A stretch of DNA of 50,589 nt from Lachnospiraceae bacterium (GTDB lineage Bacteria; Bacillota; Clostridia; Lachnospirales; Lachnospiraceae): the NCBI GenBank assembly GCA_910575035.1, contig CAJTDL010000033.1, forward strand, positions 1 through 50,589. The letters run 5' to 3'. Made by a program: the position numbers and the translations under genes. Shown here piece by piece: positions 34,124 to 44,205 of this stretch. How positions within the stretch are numbered: position 1 is the first letter of the stretch; each line of letters opens with the position of its first letter. The notes under the pieces were generated by a model, which saw only the letters and a program-made list of their open reading frames with translations, had not been told where the DNA came from and ran no database searches.

Positions 34124-34203
34124 AGGCGGGTTGTAAGAAATAGATATCATGAAATGCCAGGAGTATTAGATTGTGCTGAAAAACGCACAGAATGGAGGGA
34201 AAA

Positions 34204-37200
34204 ATGAAGCGGATCAGAAACATGGCGGCTTGGGTTTTGACATTGGCATTGTTTGTCGGATTATGGATGCCGGCAGCGGCAAAGGCCGAAGGGAGCCAGG
34301 CGCAGGAGTAAAAAGAGGAATGGAATTGTTGGCCAGCTATCCCCTTGTGGCAGACCTAAAAGACAATTCCGGAAATAAGTATGATGGGATTGCCCATGGG
34401 GGAGAGGTTGCCTTTGTGGAAGGGCAGGGGATGCGGTTAGAGGCTGGGAAAGCAAATTATGTGGAGCTTCCCAAGGAAGTATTTCAAGGTGAGGAGACAT
34501 TGACTGTCAGCCTATGGCTGAAGGGGACAACGGGGAATGCCAATGCAACCGCCTTGTACTATGGATCGCCAGATAACCTTCCCTCCAGGTATTGGCTTTT
34601 CAACCCTACAAGCCCAGCGGGAAATTTTAAATCTGTTGTGACAGAGCGTGAGAATCCGCAGGAGCCTTGGACGACAGAGGCAGGCGTGGTGGCAGGGAAT
34701 ACCTCTGAGAATACAGGCAAATGGACGCACTATGTGACGGTGATAGAGCCAGATGGAATCCAGGGTTATGTCAATGGAGTGGAAATAGGCAGGGCTGGCA
34801 AGTCTGTGAAGCTGGCAGAATTTGGGGAAAATGTGGCGGCCTATATTGGAAAATCAGGCTATGCTTCCGACCCGACTTATTCTGGGATTTTCCGGGATCT
34901 GCGTATTTACAGGGGCGTTTTAACAGTGGAGGATATCCAGGCTTTATATAGCAGCAAACCAGAGGAGGAAAAGGGAGGGCTGCTTGCCCATTATGATTTT
35001 GCTGCGGAAAATCAGGGAGTGGTGTCTGATGTAAGCGGGAACGGATATCATGCCGCCCTAAAGGGGACAGGCGGCGTGGTTCAAAATGGGGAACTTCTCC
35101 TGCCAGGCGGTGCAGCAGGGAGCAATGGGGCTTATGTGGAGCTGCCAAAGGGAATGTTTGATTATCGCGACACCCTGACAATTTCCCTTTGGCTGAAGAA
35201 TGAAACGCCAAAGGGGAATTTTGCCGCCATGTATTTTGGGACAGAGTCTACCAGCCATTATTGGCTGATGAACCCAGGGAATGCGACTGGGACTTTTAAG
35301 TCTGTAATTACGAAAAATACATATACAGGAGAGTATGGATTTTCCCCAACCAATAGAGGGAATGGCATATTAGAGCCAGCCTCTTCTGGGAATTATTCCC
35401 TGTACACGACGGTGATCCAGCCAGGGAAGATATCATTATATTATAATGGGGAGAGTTGCGGGACGGTAAATACAGGCATATCGGTCAGTGATTTTGGATC
35501 GAACCTTTCTGCATACCTGGGAAGGTCTCCTTATCCAGATATGTTTTTCCAGGGGCGTATCCGGGATGTGAAAATATATACTGAGGCTTTGCCGGAGTAT
35601 GAGGTACTAGAGGAGTACTATAATAATATCGGGGATGCAGAGATTCCCAAGGCTGCGCTGGAAAAGGACAGGGAAGCCCTTCAGTTTGCTGTGGCGGAAA
35701 CAGCTGCTGACCTGGAACTGCCAGTGCGGGGGGAACATGGATCTGTGATTGCCTGGAGTTCTTCCCACCCAGAGTATTTATCTGCAAAAGGCGTTGTGAA
35801 GCGTCCCAACGGAGCGGTTGGGGATGTGGTGGTGACTCTGACAGCCTCCTTATCTTTGGGAGGGCAGACCGCCGTCAAGGAAATGAAGGTAAAGGTGTTG
35901 GCAGATACGCCAGAGAATAATTTTGAGCTTATGCTAGGGGAGTTTGTGTTCCCGCAAAGGGTTGCCGTAGAAGATATCGTATTGCCTGCATCCCTGGGAA
36001 ATGGGATTTCACTGCGTTGGAAATCCTCGAATCTGGCAGTGGTTTCCGATAATGGGAAAATCACCCGCCCCAAGGCAGGGGATGGAAATGCAGCGGCAGT
36101 GTTGACGATGACGGCGGAATACCAGGGGATGTCAAAGGTAAGGGAATATGAGATAGAGGTTGTGGAGCAGCCCTATGGAAAGATTTTAACCTATGTGCGT
36201 ACAGGAAATAACGCCAGGACAGATGCGCTGCATTTGGCATACAGCATAGACGGGGCCTCCTATACCGCCTTAAACAATAACCGTCCGGTGCTCTATCGGA
36301 ACCAGAGGCTGGATAAAAAGATGGGCAGCCCATCCCTGTTCCGAAAAGCCGATGGCGCCTATGGGCTGATTGCTTCTGATGATAATGGCAGCGCAGAGGT
36401 AGTGGTGTATGATTCCAAAGATTTGATTTATTTTACAAATCCACGGGTTCTTTCCCTGAACCAGCAGCAGGTTAAGGTTATAAATCCAACCTGCCGTTAT
36501 GACAGCGCATCCCGCAGCTATATCATAAGCTATCAGGGAAATGATGGGAAATCATACGATGTCCGCACAGAGGATTTCCAAAGCCTGCAGGAGCCGGTGG
36601 AGGCAGCATACCAAAAGGCTGCGGTTGTGGGTGAGGTGCCGGAAGGCGCCATTGAGGCAGATGTGTTTGAAGTGACAAAGCAGGAATACGATCGGATCCT
36701 GACGAAATGGCAAAGGGTGGTCAATACCTCTGTTTCTGAATTGGAGGATATTTTCATTGCCCAGAATGGCGCTTTGACACAGGACATGCTGCCAGAGAAG
36801 GCAACGGCAAATTACAGCGATGGGTCAACAAAGCAGTTTGGCATCCAGTGGAATGCCCAGGAGCTTAAGGATATAGACACTGCAAAGCCAGGCAGCTATA
36901 CGGTGACAGGTGTATTGAACCAGCCGGAATACAGTGACATTTTAGTGGAACAGAGGGCGGATCCCTGGGCTTTTCTGGGGGATGACGGATATTATTATTT
37001 TACAGGCTCTTATCCAGTCTGCGGCACCAAAGAGGAACAGCAGGGAATCGGGTATGACCGTGTAGTTCTGCGCCGTGCCAGGACACTGCAGGGATTGAAG
37101 AATGCAGAAGAAGTGGCCATATGGCATGCGGATGATTATGAGGCTGCCTACCGTTATATCTGGGCGCCGGAAATCCATCAGATCAAAGGGAAATGGTTTG

Positions 37201-38567
37201 TGTTTTATACCGCCAGCATTGAGCGGGCAAATCCGTACAACATCCGTCCCCATGTGCTGGAGTGCGTCGGGGGAGATCCGATGGATCCGGACAATTGGAA
37301 GACCCACAGAATGCAGGCGATAGAAGGGGATACCTTTGCCATACAGCAGTTTTCACTGGATATGACGCATTTTGAGAGCGCAGGGATCCATTATGTGGTT
37401 TGGGCAGCGAATCCAGGGGATTTTTCCAATCTTTATATTGCAACGGTGGATCCAAAGGAGCCATGGAAGCTGACAAGCGCCTGTACGAAGGTCACAAAGC
37501 CAGATTTTGCATGGGAAAATCCCATCAATGAGGGTCCGGCGGTGATCAAAAATAACGGGAATGTATATTTGTGCTATTCAGCGGCGGCTGTGGACTACTC
37601 TTATTGCGTTGGGATGCTGTCGGCAAAAGAGGGGGATAACCTGCTGGATGCAGATGCCTGGGAGAAATATCCTATTGCGCTGTTGTCCACAGATGACCTG
37701 ACAAACCAATGTGGGCCTGGACATAATTCTTTTACCACGGATGAAAATGGGAATTCGGTGATCGTATACCATGCAAGGCCAGTGCTGGAATGTTCCAGCG
37801 GCGGTGACTGGAGCGGTGCAAGAGGGCGTTGTGAGTACATTAATCCAGGAGAAAACAGCTTGATTGATCCCTGCCGCCACGCCAGGGTGAAGTCTGTGAA
37901 TTTTGCTGTGGATGGAACGCCGATTTTAAATATGACGCCGGAAGAAGAATTAAAGCCAGAGTGGAAGGCCATAAAGGTGACAGTTGTGGTAAAGGGGGAA
38001 GAGCCTGAAAAGCCCGAAAATCCTCCTGTTACGCCGATTGTGAAGAAGACGGCCAAGAAGATGGCGCTTTCAGGTACGAAATATACTTATAATGGGAAGG
38101 CGAAGACGCCGAAAGTAACAGTAAAGGACAATAAGGGAAAGAAAATATCTTCTAAATACTATCGCATTACATATCCAAAGGGGCGAAAGCAGCCAGGGAT
38201 CTACCAGGTGAAGGTAACTATGAAAGGCGCCTATACGGGAACCCTTACCAGTTCTTTCCGGATCCTGCCTGCAAAGATAGCCATAAAAAATGCCGTAAGG
38301 CAGAAAAAGCAGTCTGCGAAAATAACTTGGAAAAGGGGAAAGGAGAATATCACTGGCTATGAAATCCAGTATTCCACAAGCAAGAAATTCTCCAAAAAGG
38401 CAACAAAATCAAAGCTGCTTAAGAAAAGCAAGGCTTCATATACGATAAAAGGCCTGAAAGCGAAAAAGAAATATTATATTCGGATCAGAGCCTATAAGAC
38501 TGTTAAGTCCGGCAAAAAGGTGACAAAATTGTATTCCTCATGGTCGATGAAGAAATTGCCAGGATAA
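34204..38567 (+). CDS. secreted LamG/Ig/GH43 glycosidase with frame break after signal peptide
   Basis: ATG 34204, six bases after GGAGG, starts a clean signal peptide (MKRIRNMAAWVLTLALFVGL then WMPAAAKAEG) but that frame stops at 34309. The body of about 1400 residues is open in the -1 frame (from 34173). Counted from 34173, it holds two LamG-like domains (about 50-250 and 265-480), two bacterial Ig-like modules (about 490-670), a sugar-binding-like part, a group-4 Ig-like module (about 860-925), a GH43 five-blade domain (about 928-1260) and a Lys-rich tail with an FN3-like repeat. GH43 residues are Asp930 (RADPWAF), WAPEIH, Glu1120 (NEGP) and GPGHNSF. It likely removes arabinose or xylose from plant glycans. 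It is either a pseudogene, a phase-variable gene or a one-base sequence error. Confidence 0.8.
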
Positions 38568-38734
38568 GAGATATTACTCTGGCGGTTAAGTGTTGCAGCA
38601 GATTGCGCAGAAGGGCCTGCCCCGCTTTATAGGGCATAGTAGTTGGAGGTTTGGGTAAGCAAAATGTTATGATATTTAACTGCTGGAGGATATAATGGAA
38701 TGCCAAGGGTTTAAGAAAATTGAGAAACAGAATC

Positions 38735-38777
38735 GAGGCTGCTGTGTGGAGAGGTGATTTTTCCATGCAGCAGCCTC
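38735..38777. terminator. long hairpin between convergent genes
   Basis: GAGGCTGCTG...TGGA pairs with TCCA...CAGCAGCCTC around GAGGTGATTTT. It lies between the glycosidase and the convergent lacI-type gene. T-runs after the stem are weak on both strands, so termination is plausible but not certain. Confidence 0.5.
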
Positions 38778-38831
38778 AAGACAGTTTTAGAAAGACGTAT
38801 CCAGCTCCAGTGTTTTTTTAGGTTCTTATTA

Positions 38832-39857
38832 TCAATCTGTCGTTTCCCGCCGGAGCAAAATGGGGGTTATGTTTTTGTGGATTAATCCTGTTTTGGGTTT
38901 GGGGCGGCGCTTTTTTCGCTCGTTCATTTCTTCTACTAATAATTCCATGGCTGTAAAGGCCAGTTTATCGATTTGCTGCCCAATGGTGCTGATGGGAATG
39001 ATGGCCTGGCTTGCAATGGGGGAATCGTCAAATCCAATCATGCGGTAGTCCCCTGGAAGCTTTCCATGTTTACGGAAGATGATATTCAGCATACTGTTGG
39101 CATGGGTGTCATTCGCCATAAATAAGCCTTTTTTTTGGCCTGGATATTTTTCTTCCAGGTAATGGCAGATTCCCGTCATGCAATTGTGTATTTCGGAAGG
39201 GGAGTGGCCTAAATCCCGGATAATCAGCTCGTGCTGGATGCCATATTCTTTGCATGTGTCCTGAAAGCCCTGGATACGGCCATAGGCGGGGACGTCTTTT
39301 TCCACCTGGGAATTGATATGTAATAAAACGTCGCAGTTATTTTTACAGAGCAGGCTGGTTGCCTGTACAGCCCCCATGTAGTTGTCTGTGTTTACGCTGT
39401 TTACATAGTCGTCTTCCCGTTCAATGGTGACAATGGGGATGTTATAGGAAGCCAGTTCCTTGGATGGGATGGTGTGGCTGAGGATGATCATGCCTTCTAT
39501 TTTGTAGGCCAGCAGTTCCTGGAGGTATTTCCGCTCTGTTTCTTTATTGTTCATGCTGACGAAGACCAGGAATTTATAGCCAAATGTCTCATAGGTGGTC
39601 AGAATCTGGTTCAGCATCTCGGCAAAGTAGTCCAGGTAAAGGTTTGGTATGATGATGCCGACAAATTCGCTTTTGCCATTTGCCAGGACTTTGGCAAGCT
39701 TGTTTTCCTGATAATTTAAGTCAATCAGCGCCTGTGCGATGATATCCTGGTTTTTTACGGTAAGGGAATCTGGGTTGTTGAAATACCGCGATATGGTTGT
39801 CTTTGAAAAATGGGTATATTTTGCAATATCGTCAAATGTTACTTTTTTATTGTCCAT
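38832..39857 (-). CDS. LacI-family transcriptional repressor
   Basis: The 341-residue protein begins with the LacI helix-turn-helix (VTFDDIAKYTHFSKTTISRY, then ALIDLNYQENKLAK hinge) and continues into a periplasmic-binding-like sensor (VGIIIPNLYLDYFAEMLNQI, IEGMIILSHT, GFDDSPIASQAIIPISTI). ATG 39857 has GGAGG nine bases upstream. It is divergent from the hydrolase/PTS operon, and two near-palindromic ACCGGT sites lie in the shared region. It probably senses a sugar phosphate or amino sugar from that operon. Confidence 0.93.
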   Translation of the reverse strand: MDNKKVTFDDIAKYTHFSKTTISRYFNNPDSLTVKNQDIIAQALIDLNYQENKLAKVLANGKSEFVGIIIPNLYLDYFAEMLNQILTTYETFGYKFLVFVSMNNKETERKYLQELLAYKIEGMIILSHTIPSKELASYNIPIVTIEREDDYVNSVNTDNYMGAVQATSLLCKNNCDVLLHINSQVEKDVPAYGRIQGFQDTCKEYGIQHELIIRDLGHSPSEIHNCMTGICHYLEEKYPGQKKGLFMANDTHANSMLNIIFRKHGKLPGDYRMIGFDDSPIASQAIIPISTIGQQIDKLAFTAMELLVEEMNERKKRRPKPKTGLIHKNITPILLRRETTD

Positions 39858-40017
39858 TGAAATTAACCTCCAAAATTGGCCATGGGGATGGCTTTTCATG
39901 ATTATTCATAATTCAGAAATAATAATCTGGCATCCATCCTGCCAAATTATACTAGGATTGCTTTTGATAATATTTAGTATAGCAGTGTGGGTATGGAAAA
40001 TCAAGAAGTTCATAACT

Positions 40018-40108
40018 GGTAAAGTAATCGGTTATTTTTTTGAAAAAATAGATTGACAGAGTGTGGAAAAAGTGTTATGATATATTACATAAAGTAACCG
40101 GTCACTTT
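40018..40108 (+). promoter_or_regulatory. LacI-type operators flanking the hydrolase/PTS promoter
   Basis: Operator 1 AAAGTAATCGGTTATTTT (40021-40038) and operator 2 AAAGTAACCGGTCACTTT (40091-40108) are the same palindrome with the CG centre typical of LacI proteins. Between them lie TTGACA (40053-40058) and TATGAT (40076-40081) with a 17-base spacer. The 70-base separation would allow DNA looping and tight repression. Confidence 0.85.
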
Positions 40109-40154
40109 ACCGATAACATAACCAGTTTTACACAAATGGCGAATGGAGGGTGTT

Positions 40155-40988
40155 ATGGAGATACAATATTTGGGGACGGCAGCGGCGGAAGGGCTGCCAG
40201 CGCTGTTCTGCAGCTGTGATACTTGTAAAAGGGCAAGGGAGCTTGGGGGGAAAGAGCTGCGCAGCAGGACGCAGTCAATTGTGGATGGGAAGCTGTTGAT
40301 TGATTTTCCGCCAGATACTTACATACATGCCCAGAGGGAGTCTTTGCAGTTAGGGAAGATTCAGCATTTGCTGGTTACCCATTCCCATATGGATCATTTT
40401 TTTCCAGTGGAATTGATCCACAGGCACGAGCATTTTGGGCATAATGCAAAAGGGATGCTGCATGTGTATGGGAATGAGGCGGTGGAAAAGTCATTTTATG
40501 AGGCAGTGCTGATTGACCGCTTCAAGGTGCATCCTTTGGATGAGGCGGTTAAGTTTGTCAGGCTGGAGCCGTTTAGGGATTTTTGGGCAGAGGGCTACCA
40601 TATCATTCCGATTCCGGCTGACCATGATAAGAGGGAGACCTGTTTTATCTATATAATTGAGAAAGATGGAAAATGTCTTTTATATGGGCATGATACAGGC
40701 ATGAACCTGTCTGATGAAGCCTGGGAGTGTATTTTCAGCCATAAATTTGATCTGGTTTCCCTGGATGCCACGATGGGAATGAAGCAGATTGACGGTTACC
40801 ATATGGGGCTGTTGGACGACATCGCTTTTGTCCAGTTATTGGAAGAAAGACAATGCGTCACATCCAGTACGGTTAAGGTGGTGAACCATTTTTCCCATAA
40901 TGGCAAAATGACCCATGGGCAGTTGGAGGAATTTGCAGAGCGGCATGGGATGCGGGCTGCTTATGATGGCATGAAGGTACTGTTTTAG
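40155..40988 (+). CDS. metallo-beta-lactamase-fold hydrolase (PhnP-like)
   Basis: The 277-residue protein has the MBL metal motif VTHSHMDHFFPVEL, then PADHDKRETCFIY, LYGHDTGMNLS and VVNHFSH as further metal ligands. An N-terminal CSCDTCKRARELGG zinc-like cluster is as in PhnP-type phosphodiesterases. It might cut a cyclic phosphate or a phosphodiester of a sugar. ATG 40155 follows GGAGGG. It is first in a LacI-controlled unit with the PTS permease 113 bases downstream, so it probably processes the imported phosphorylated sugar. Confidence 0.82.
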   Translation: MEIQYLGTAAAEGLPALFCSCDTCKRARELGGKELRSRTQSIVDGKLLIDFPPDTYIHAQRESLQLGKIQHLLVTHSHMDHFFPVELIHRHEHFGHNAKGMLHVYGNEAVEKSFYEAVLIDRFKVHPLDEAVKFVRLEPFRDFWAEGYHIIPIPADHDKRETCFIYIIEKDGKCLLYGHDTGMNLSDEAWECIFSHKFDLVSLDATMGMKQIDGYHMGLLDDIAFVQLLEERQCVTSSTVKVVNHFSHNGKMTHGQLEEFAERHGMRAAYDGMKVLF

Positions 40989-41101
40989 AAGCAGGAGGTA
41001 TGGGGGATATAATGCCAATAGGCGTGGAAGGATCAGGATGCCTTTGGATGGCTTAGAAAAATAATGATGCTCTGGTAGATGGCATAGGAAGAGAGGAAAA
41101 T

Positions 41102-43003
41102 ATGGATTATAGGAAGGTTGCAGAACAAATTTATGAAAAGGTTGGGAAAAAGGAAAACCTAGTTTCCGCAGCGCATTGCGCAACGCGCCTTCGCCTTGTA
41201 ATTGCGGACAATAACAAATGTGACAGCAAGGCGGTCGAGGAAATTGACGGGGTAAAGGGCGTATTTTTTGCCTCTGGGCAGCTTCAGATTATTTTGGGCA
41301 CCGGAACGGTAAATAAGGTGTATGATGAGTTCCTTCAGGTATCAGGATTATCAGCGGCCACAAAGGCAGAAGTGAAGCAGGCTGCGGCTGCGCAGCAGAA
41401 TCTTTTTAAGCGGGCGATTAAGACATTGGGCGATATTTTTGTGCCGATTATCCCGGCGATTGTGGCCAGCGGATTTTTGATGGGTATTATGGAAGCCCTG
41501 ACGTTTATGGTAAATAATGGGTTTCTGTCTTTGGATACCAGCAGTTCCCTTTTTGTATTTGCAAAGCTGTTCAGTAATGTGGCTTATACCTTCCTGCCAA
41601 TCTTGATCGCTTACAGTGCGGCAAAGGCGTTTGGGGGCAATCCCTATCTGGGCGCTGTAATTGGTATGCTGATGATCCATCCGGATCTGCAGAATGCCTG
41701 GACTGTCGCAACAGAGGGCGTGCATGTTAGGCAGAGTGTGTGGTTTGGGCTGTATGACATTGACCTGATCGGTTATCAGGGTCATGTGATCCCAGTGATT
41801 ATTGCGGTATGGGTGATGTGCTTTATTGAAAAGAGGCTTCATAAGGTTGTGCCAGAAATGTTTGATTTGTTTGTGACGCCTTTGGTAAGCGTGTTTGTAA
41901 CGGGATATCTGACCTACTCTGTAATCGGGCCTTTATTTGTAATTGTGGAGAATGGCATTATCAGCGGAATCCAATGGCTGATTGCCCTTCCTCTTGGAAT
42001 TGGAAGCTTTGTCATGGGCGCTTTGTATGCGCCGACGGTGGTTGCTGGCGTACACCATATGTACACGATCATTGATGTGGGGCAGCTGGCGCAGTATGGC
42101 CTTACATACTGGCTTCCACTGGCATCTGCCGCAAACCTGGCACAGGGTGCAGCAACTCTTGCAGTAGCATTAAAAACCAAAAATGCAAGGACAAAATCCA
42201 TGGCTCTTCCTTCTGCCTTCAGCGCATTTATGGGCATTACGGAACCGGCAATCTTCGGTGTGAATATGCGTTTCTTCAAACCTTTTGTCTGTGGCTGTAT
42301 CGGCGGAGCATGCGGGGCGCTGTTTGCATCCATCACACAGCTTGGCGCCAGCGGAACAGGCGTAACCGGGTTGTTCGGCGTGCTGCTTTGCTTAAATATG
42401 CCAGTACAGTATATATTGATGATGGTTATTTCCGTAGGCGTTGCCTTTGTGCTGACCTGGATATTCGGATATAAGGATGAGGCTCCCGTGGAGCAGAAAG
42501 CGCCTGAAACTGCAGTATCTAAGGAAGATGGTTCAGCAGGGCAAATAGCGGAGAAGGTTATGTTTGCGCCAGTGAAAGGAAATGTGATTCCCAGGGAAAA
42601 TATACCAGACGAAACATTTGCTTCTGGAGTTTTGGGAGACGGTGTTGGGATTGAGCCAGAGGAAGGCGTGGTAACAGCTCCTTTTGATGGGGAGATTTCT
42701 TCTGTGACAGAGACTTTCCATGCGATTGGCATTACAGGGCCTGGCGAGATGGAAGTGCTGATTCATGTGGGGATTGACACGGTGAAGATGAATGGGGATG
42801 GGTTCCAGGTTCTGGTAAAAGAGGGGGATAAAGTGAAGGCCGGGCAAAGGCTGATGACTTTTGACATTAAGAAGATCAAGGCAGCAGGGTTCAGCACAAC
42901 TACAGCAGTGCTTTTGACAAACAGTGATGATTACCCAGATTTCAAGGTCATTAAGACGGGGAAAACAGAACGGATGGAAAAGGTTATTTCCGCAGAGGGA
43001 TAA
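41102..43003 (+). CDS. PTS permease EIIBCA, sucrose/beta-glucoside type
   Basis: The 633-residue fused PTS protein contains the EIIB domain first (residues 1-85, phosphocysteine in SAAHCATRLRLV), then the membrane EIIC domain (about 105-460; GITEPAIFGVNMRF is the conserved substrate-region motif) and a Glc-type EIIA at the end (about 490-620; VLIHVGIDTVKMNG holds the phosphohistidine). It imports and phosphorylates a sugar. Neighbours are nanE and sialic acid genes, not a glycosidase, so an amino sugar such as N-acetylmannosamine should be considered beside sucrose/trehalose-type substrates. A terminator follows. Confidence 0.92.
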   Translation: MDYRKVAEQIYEKVGKKENLVSAAHCATRLRLVIADNNKCDSKAVEEIDGVKGVFFASGQLQIILGTGTVNKVYDEFLQVSGLSAATKAEVKQAAAAQQNLFKRAIKTLGDIFVPIIPAIVASGFLMGIMEALTFMVNNGFLSLDTSSSLFVFAKLFSNVAYTFLPILIAYSAAKAFGGNPYLGAVIGMLMIHPDLQNAWTVATEGVHVRQSVWFGLYDIDLIGYQGHVIPVIIAVWVMCFIEKRLHKVVPEMFDLFVTPLVSVFVTGYLTYSVIGPLFVIVENGIISGIQWLIALPLGIGSFVMGALYAPTVVAGVHHMYTIIDVGQLAQYGLTYWLPLASAANLAQGAATLAVALKTKNARTKSMALPSAFSAFMGITEPAIFGVNMRFFKPFVCGCIGGACGALFASITQLGASGTGVTGLFGVLLCLNMPVQYILMMVISVGVAFVLTWIFGYKDEAPVEQKAPETAVSKEDGSAGQIAEKVMFAPVKGNVIPRENIPDETFASGVLGDGVGIEPEEGVVTAPFDGEISSVTETFHAIGITGPGEMEVLIHVGIDTVKMNGDGFQVLVKEGDKVKAGQRLMTFDIKKIKAAGFSTTTAVLLTNSDDYPDFKVIKTGKTERMEKVISAEG

Positions 43004-43034
43004 AAGCCCATATAAAACAATTTCCAATTAACTA

Positions 43035-43074
43035 TAACCACGTTATAGGGCAACCTGTAACGTGGTTATTTTTT
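43035..43074 (+). terminator. terminator of the PTS operon
   Basis: TAACCACGTTA pairs perfectly with TAACGTGGTTA, followed by TTTTTT. It separates the hydrolase/PTS transcript from the nanE unit. Confidence 0.9.
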
Positions 43075-43094
43075 GATTAAAAAGAACCCCTTAA

Positions 43095-43128
43095 GGCGTA
43101 TGGGATATTTGCATCCCATACGTCTTTT
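43095..43128 (+). terminator. second hairpin with T-run
   Basis: GCGTATGGGAT pairs with ATCCCATACGTC around ATTTGC and is followed by TTTTCT. It acts as a back-up terminator or part of a nanE leader. The 180 bases after it show no gene. Confidence 0.75.
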
Positions 43129-43310
43129 CTGTGCGCATTTCAATTATGCATCGCCATTTTATTTCGCAAGCAATAAGGAAAACAGCCATATTTACGTGGA
43201 TAATTAACAAATGCCACAGTGTCTTTAATTTTTTCAATAAAAATAGCGATATTGGGAAACAATGTTTAAGGATGGAAAGAAAGAACATTCTTTTTTGCAA
43301 AATGTCTAAG

Positions 43311-43365
43311 GAAGCTATTTCCCTATTCTTTAAGGCATAAACTACGGGATGCCCCAAGGGTATAT
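43311..43365 (+). promoter_or_regulatory. structured leader motif upstream of nanE
   Basis: GAAGCTATTTCCCTA is followed by GGCAT (43334-43338) / ATGCC (43349-43353) enclosing AAACTACGGG, then CCAAGGGTATAT. Compared with the cutC leader the stem bases change on both sides (GGGCG/CGCCC there), while flanking blocks stay the same. It ends 30 bases before the nanE start. Confidence 0.5.
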
Positions 43366-43394
43366 TTGTGGATACAAAAAAGGAGGGCAGAAAT

Positions 43395-44102
43395 ATGGAA
43401 CACAACAAAGCAGAAACCCTAAAAGGAAAATTAATTGTCTCTTGCCAGGCATTATCCCATGAGCCGCTGCATTCTTCCTTTATTATGGGAAGGATGGCGC
43501 AGGCAGCAAAGGAGGGCGGAGCCTGCGGCATACGGGCAAATACAAAAGAGGATATCCGTGAAATCCAATCTGTGGTGGGCCTGCCAATTATCGGGATTGT
43601 AAAGCGCGATTATCCAGACAGCCAGGTTTATATCACGCCAACGATGAAGGAAGTGGAGGAGCTAATGGAAGTAAAGCCAGAGATTATCGCCCTGGATGCC
43701 ACAGCGGCAATTCGCCCGCAGGGCTTAAGGCTGGATGATTTTTTTCGGCAGTTAAAGGAAAAGTACCCTGGCCAGCTCTGGATGGCAGACTGTTCCACTC
43801 TGAAAGAGGCAATCCATGCAGACGCACTGGGATTTGATTTTATTGGGACTACGTTGGTGGGTTACACAGAACAGAGCAAAGGGGACAGGATTGAGGCCGA
43901 GAATTTCCAAATCTTAAGGGAGATCATTGCCAGGGTGGATCATAAAGTTATTGCGGAAGGGAATATTGACACCCCGGAAAAAGCAAAGCGGGTATTGGAG
44001 CTGGGGGCATTCAGTGTCGTGGTAGGATCAGCAATTACAAGGCCGCAGCTGATTACAAGGTCATTTACAGAGGCAATTAAATCTTACAGCCCACAGGCAT
44101 AA
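43395..44102 (+). CDS. nanE: N-acetylmannosamine-6-phosphate 2-epimerase
   Basis: The 235-residue TIM-barrel epimerase turns ManNAc-6-P into GlcNAc-6-P. Signature parts are [46 protein letters not shown] (catalytic Lys), [11 protein letters not shown] and [18 protein letters not shown] 43395 has AAGGAGGGC eight bases upstream. It begins the sialic acid set and is separated from the PTS gene by terminators and a structured leader. Confidence 0.95.
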   Translation: MEHNKAETLKGKLIVSCQALSHEPLHSSFIMGRMAQAAKEGGACGIRANTKEDIREIQSVVGLPIIGIVKRDYPDSQVYITPTMKEVEELMEVKPEIIALDATAAIRPQGLRLDDFFRQLKEKYPGQLWMADCSTLKEAIHADALGFDFIGTTLVGYTEQSKGDRIEAENFQILREIIARVDHKVIAEGNIDTPEKAKRVLELGAFSVVVGSAITRPQLITRSFTEAIKSYSPQA

Positions 44103-44104
44103 AT

Positions 44105-44188
44105 GATATGCAATGCAAGATGATACAAAATTTATAAGAATATGCAATGCAAAATGATATACAATTTATAACAATATGCAATTCAGAA
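44105..44188 (+). repeat. 35-bp tandem repeat, 2.4 units, between nanE and nanA
   Basis: Two units (GATATGCAATGCAAGATGAT... and ATATGCAATGCAAAATGAT...) each end ...TTTATAA(g/c)AA, and a third partial unit TATGCAATTCAGAAC follows. It may set spacing or mRNA processing between the two genes. Confidence 0.75.
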
Positions 44189-44205
44189 CAAAAAGGAGTG
44201 CCATT

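Noticed and set aside
34173-34203. ATG-less long start of the glycosidase frame at 34173
   Set aside because: No ribosome site; the residues before the body are the out-of-frame reading of the signal peptide sequence.
44176-44205. Upstream in-frame start for nanA
   Set aside because: It lies in the tandem repeat and has no ribosome site; ATG 44206 has AAGGAG at proper distance.
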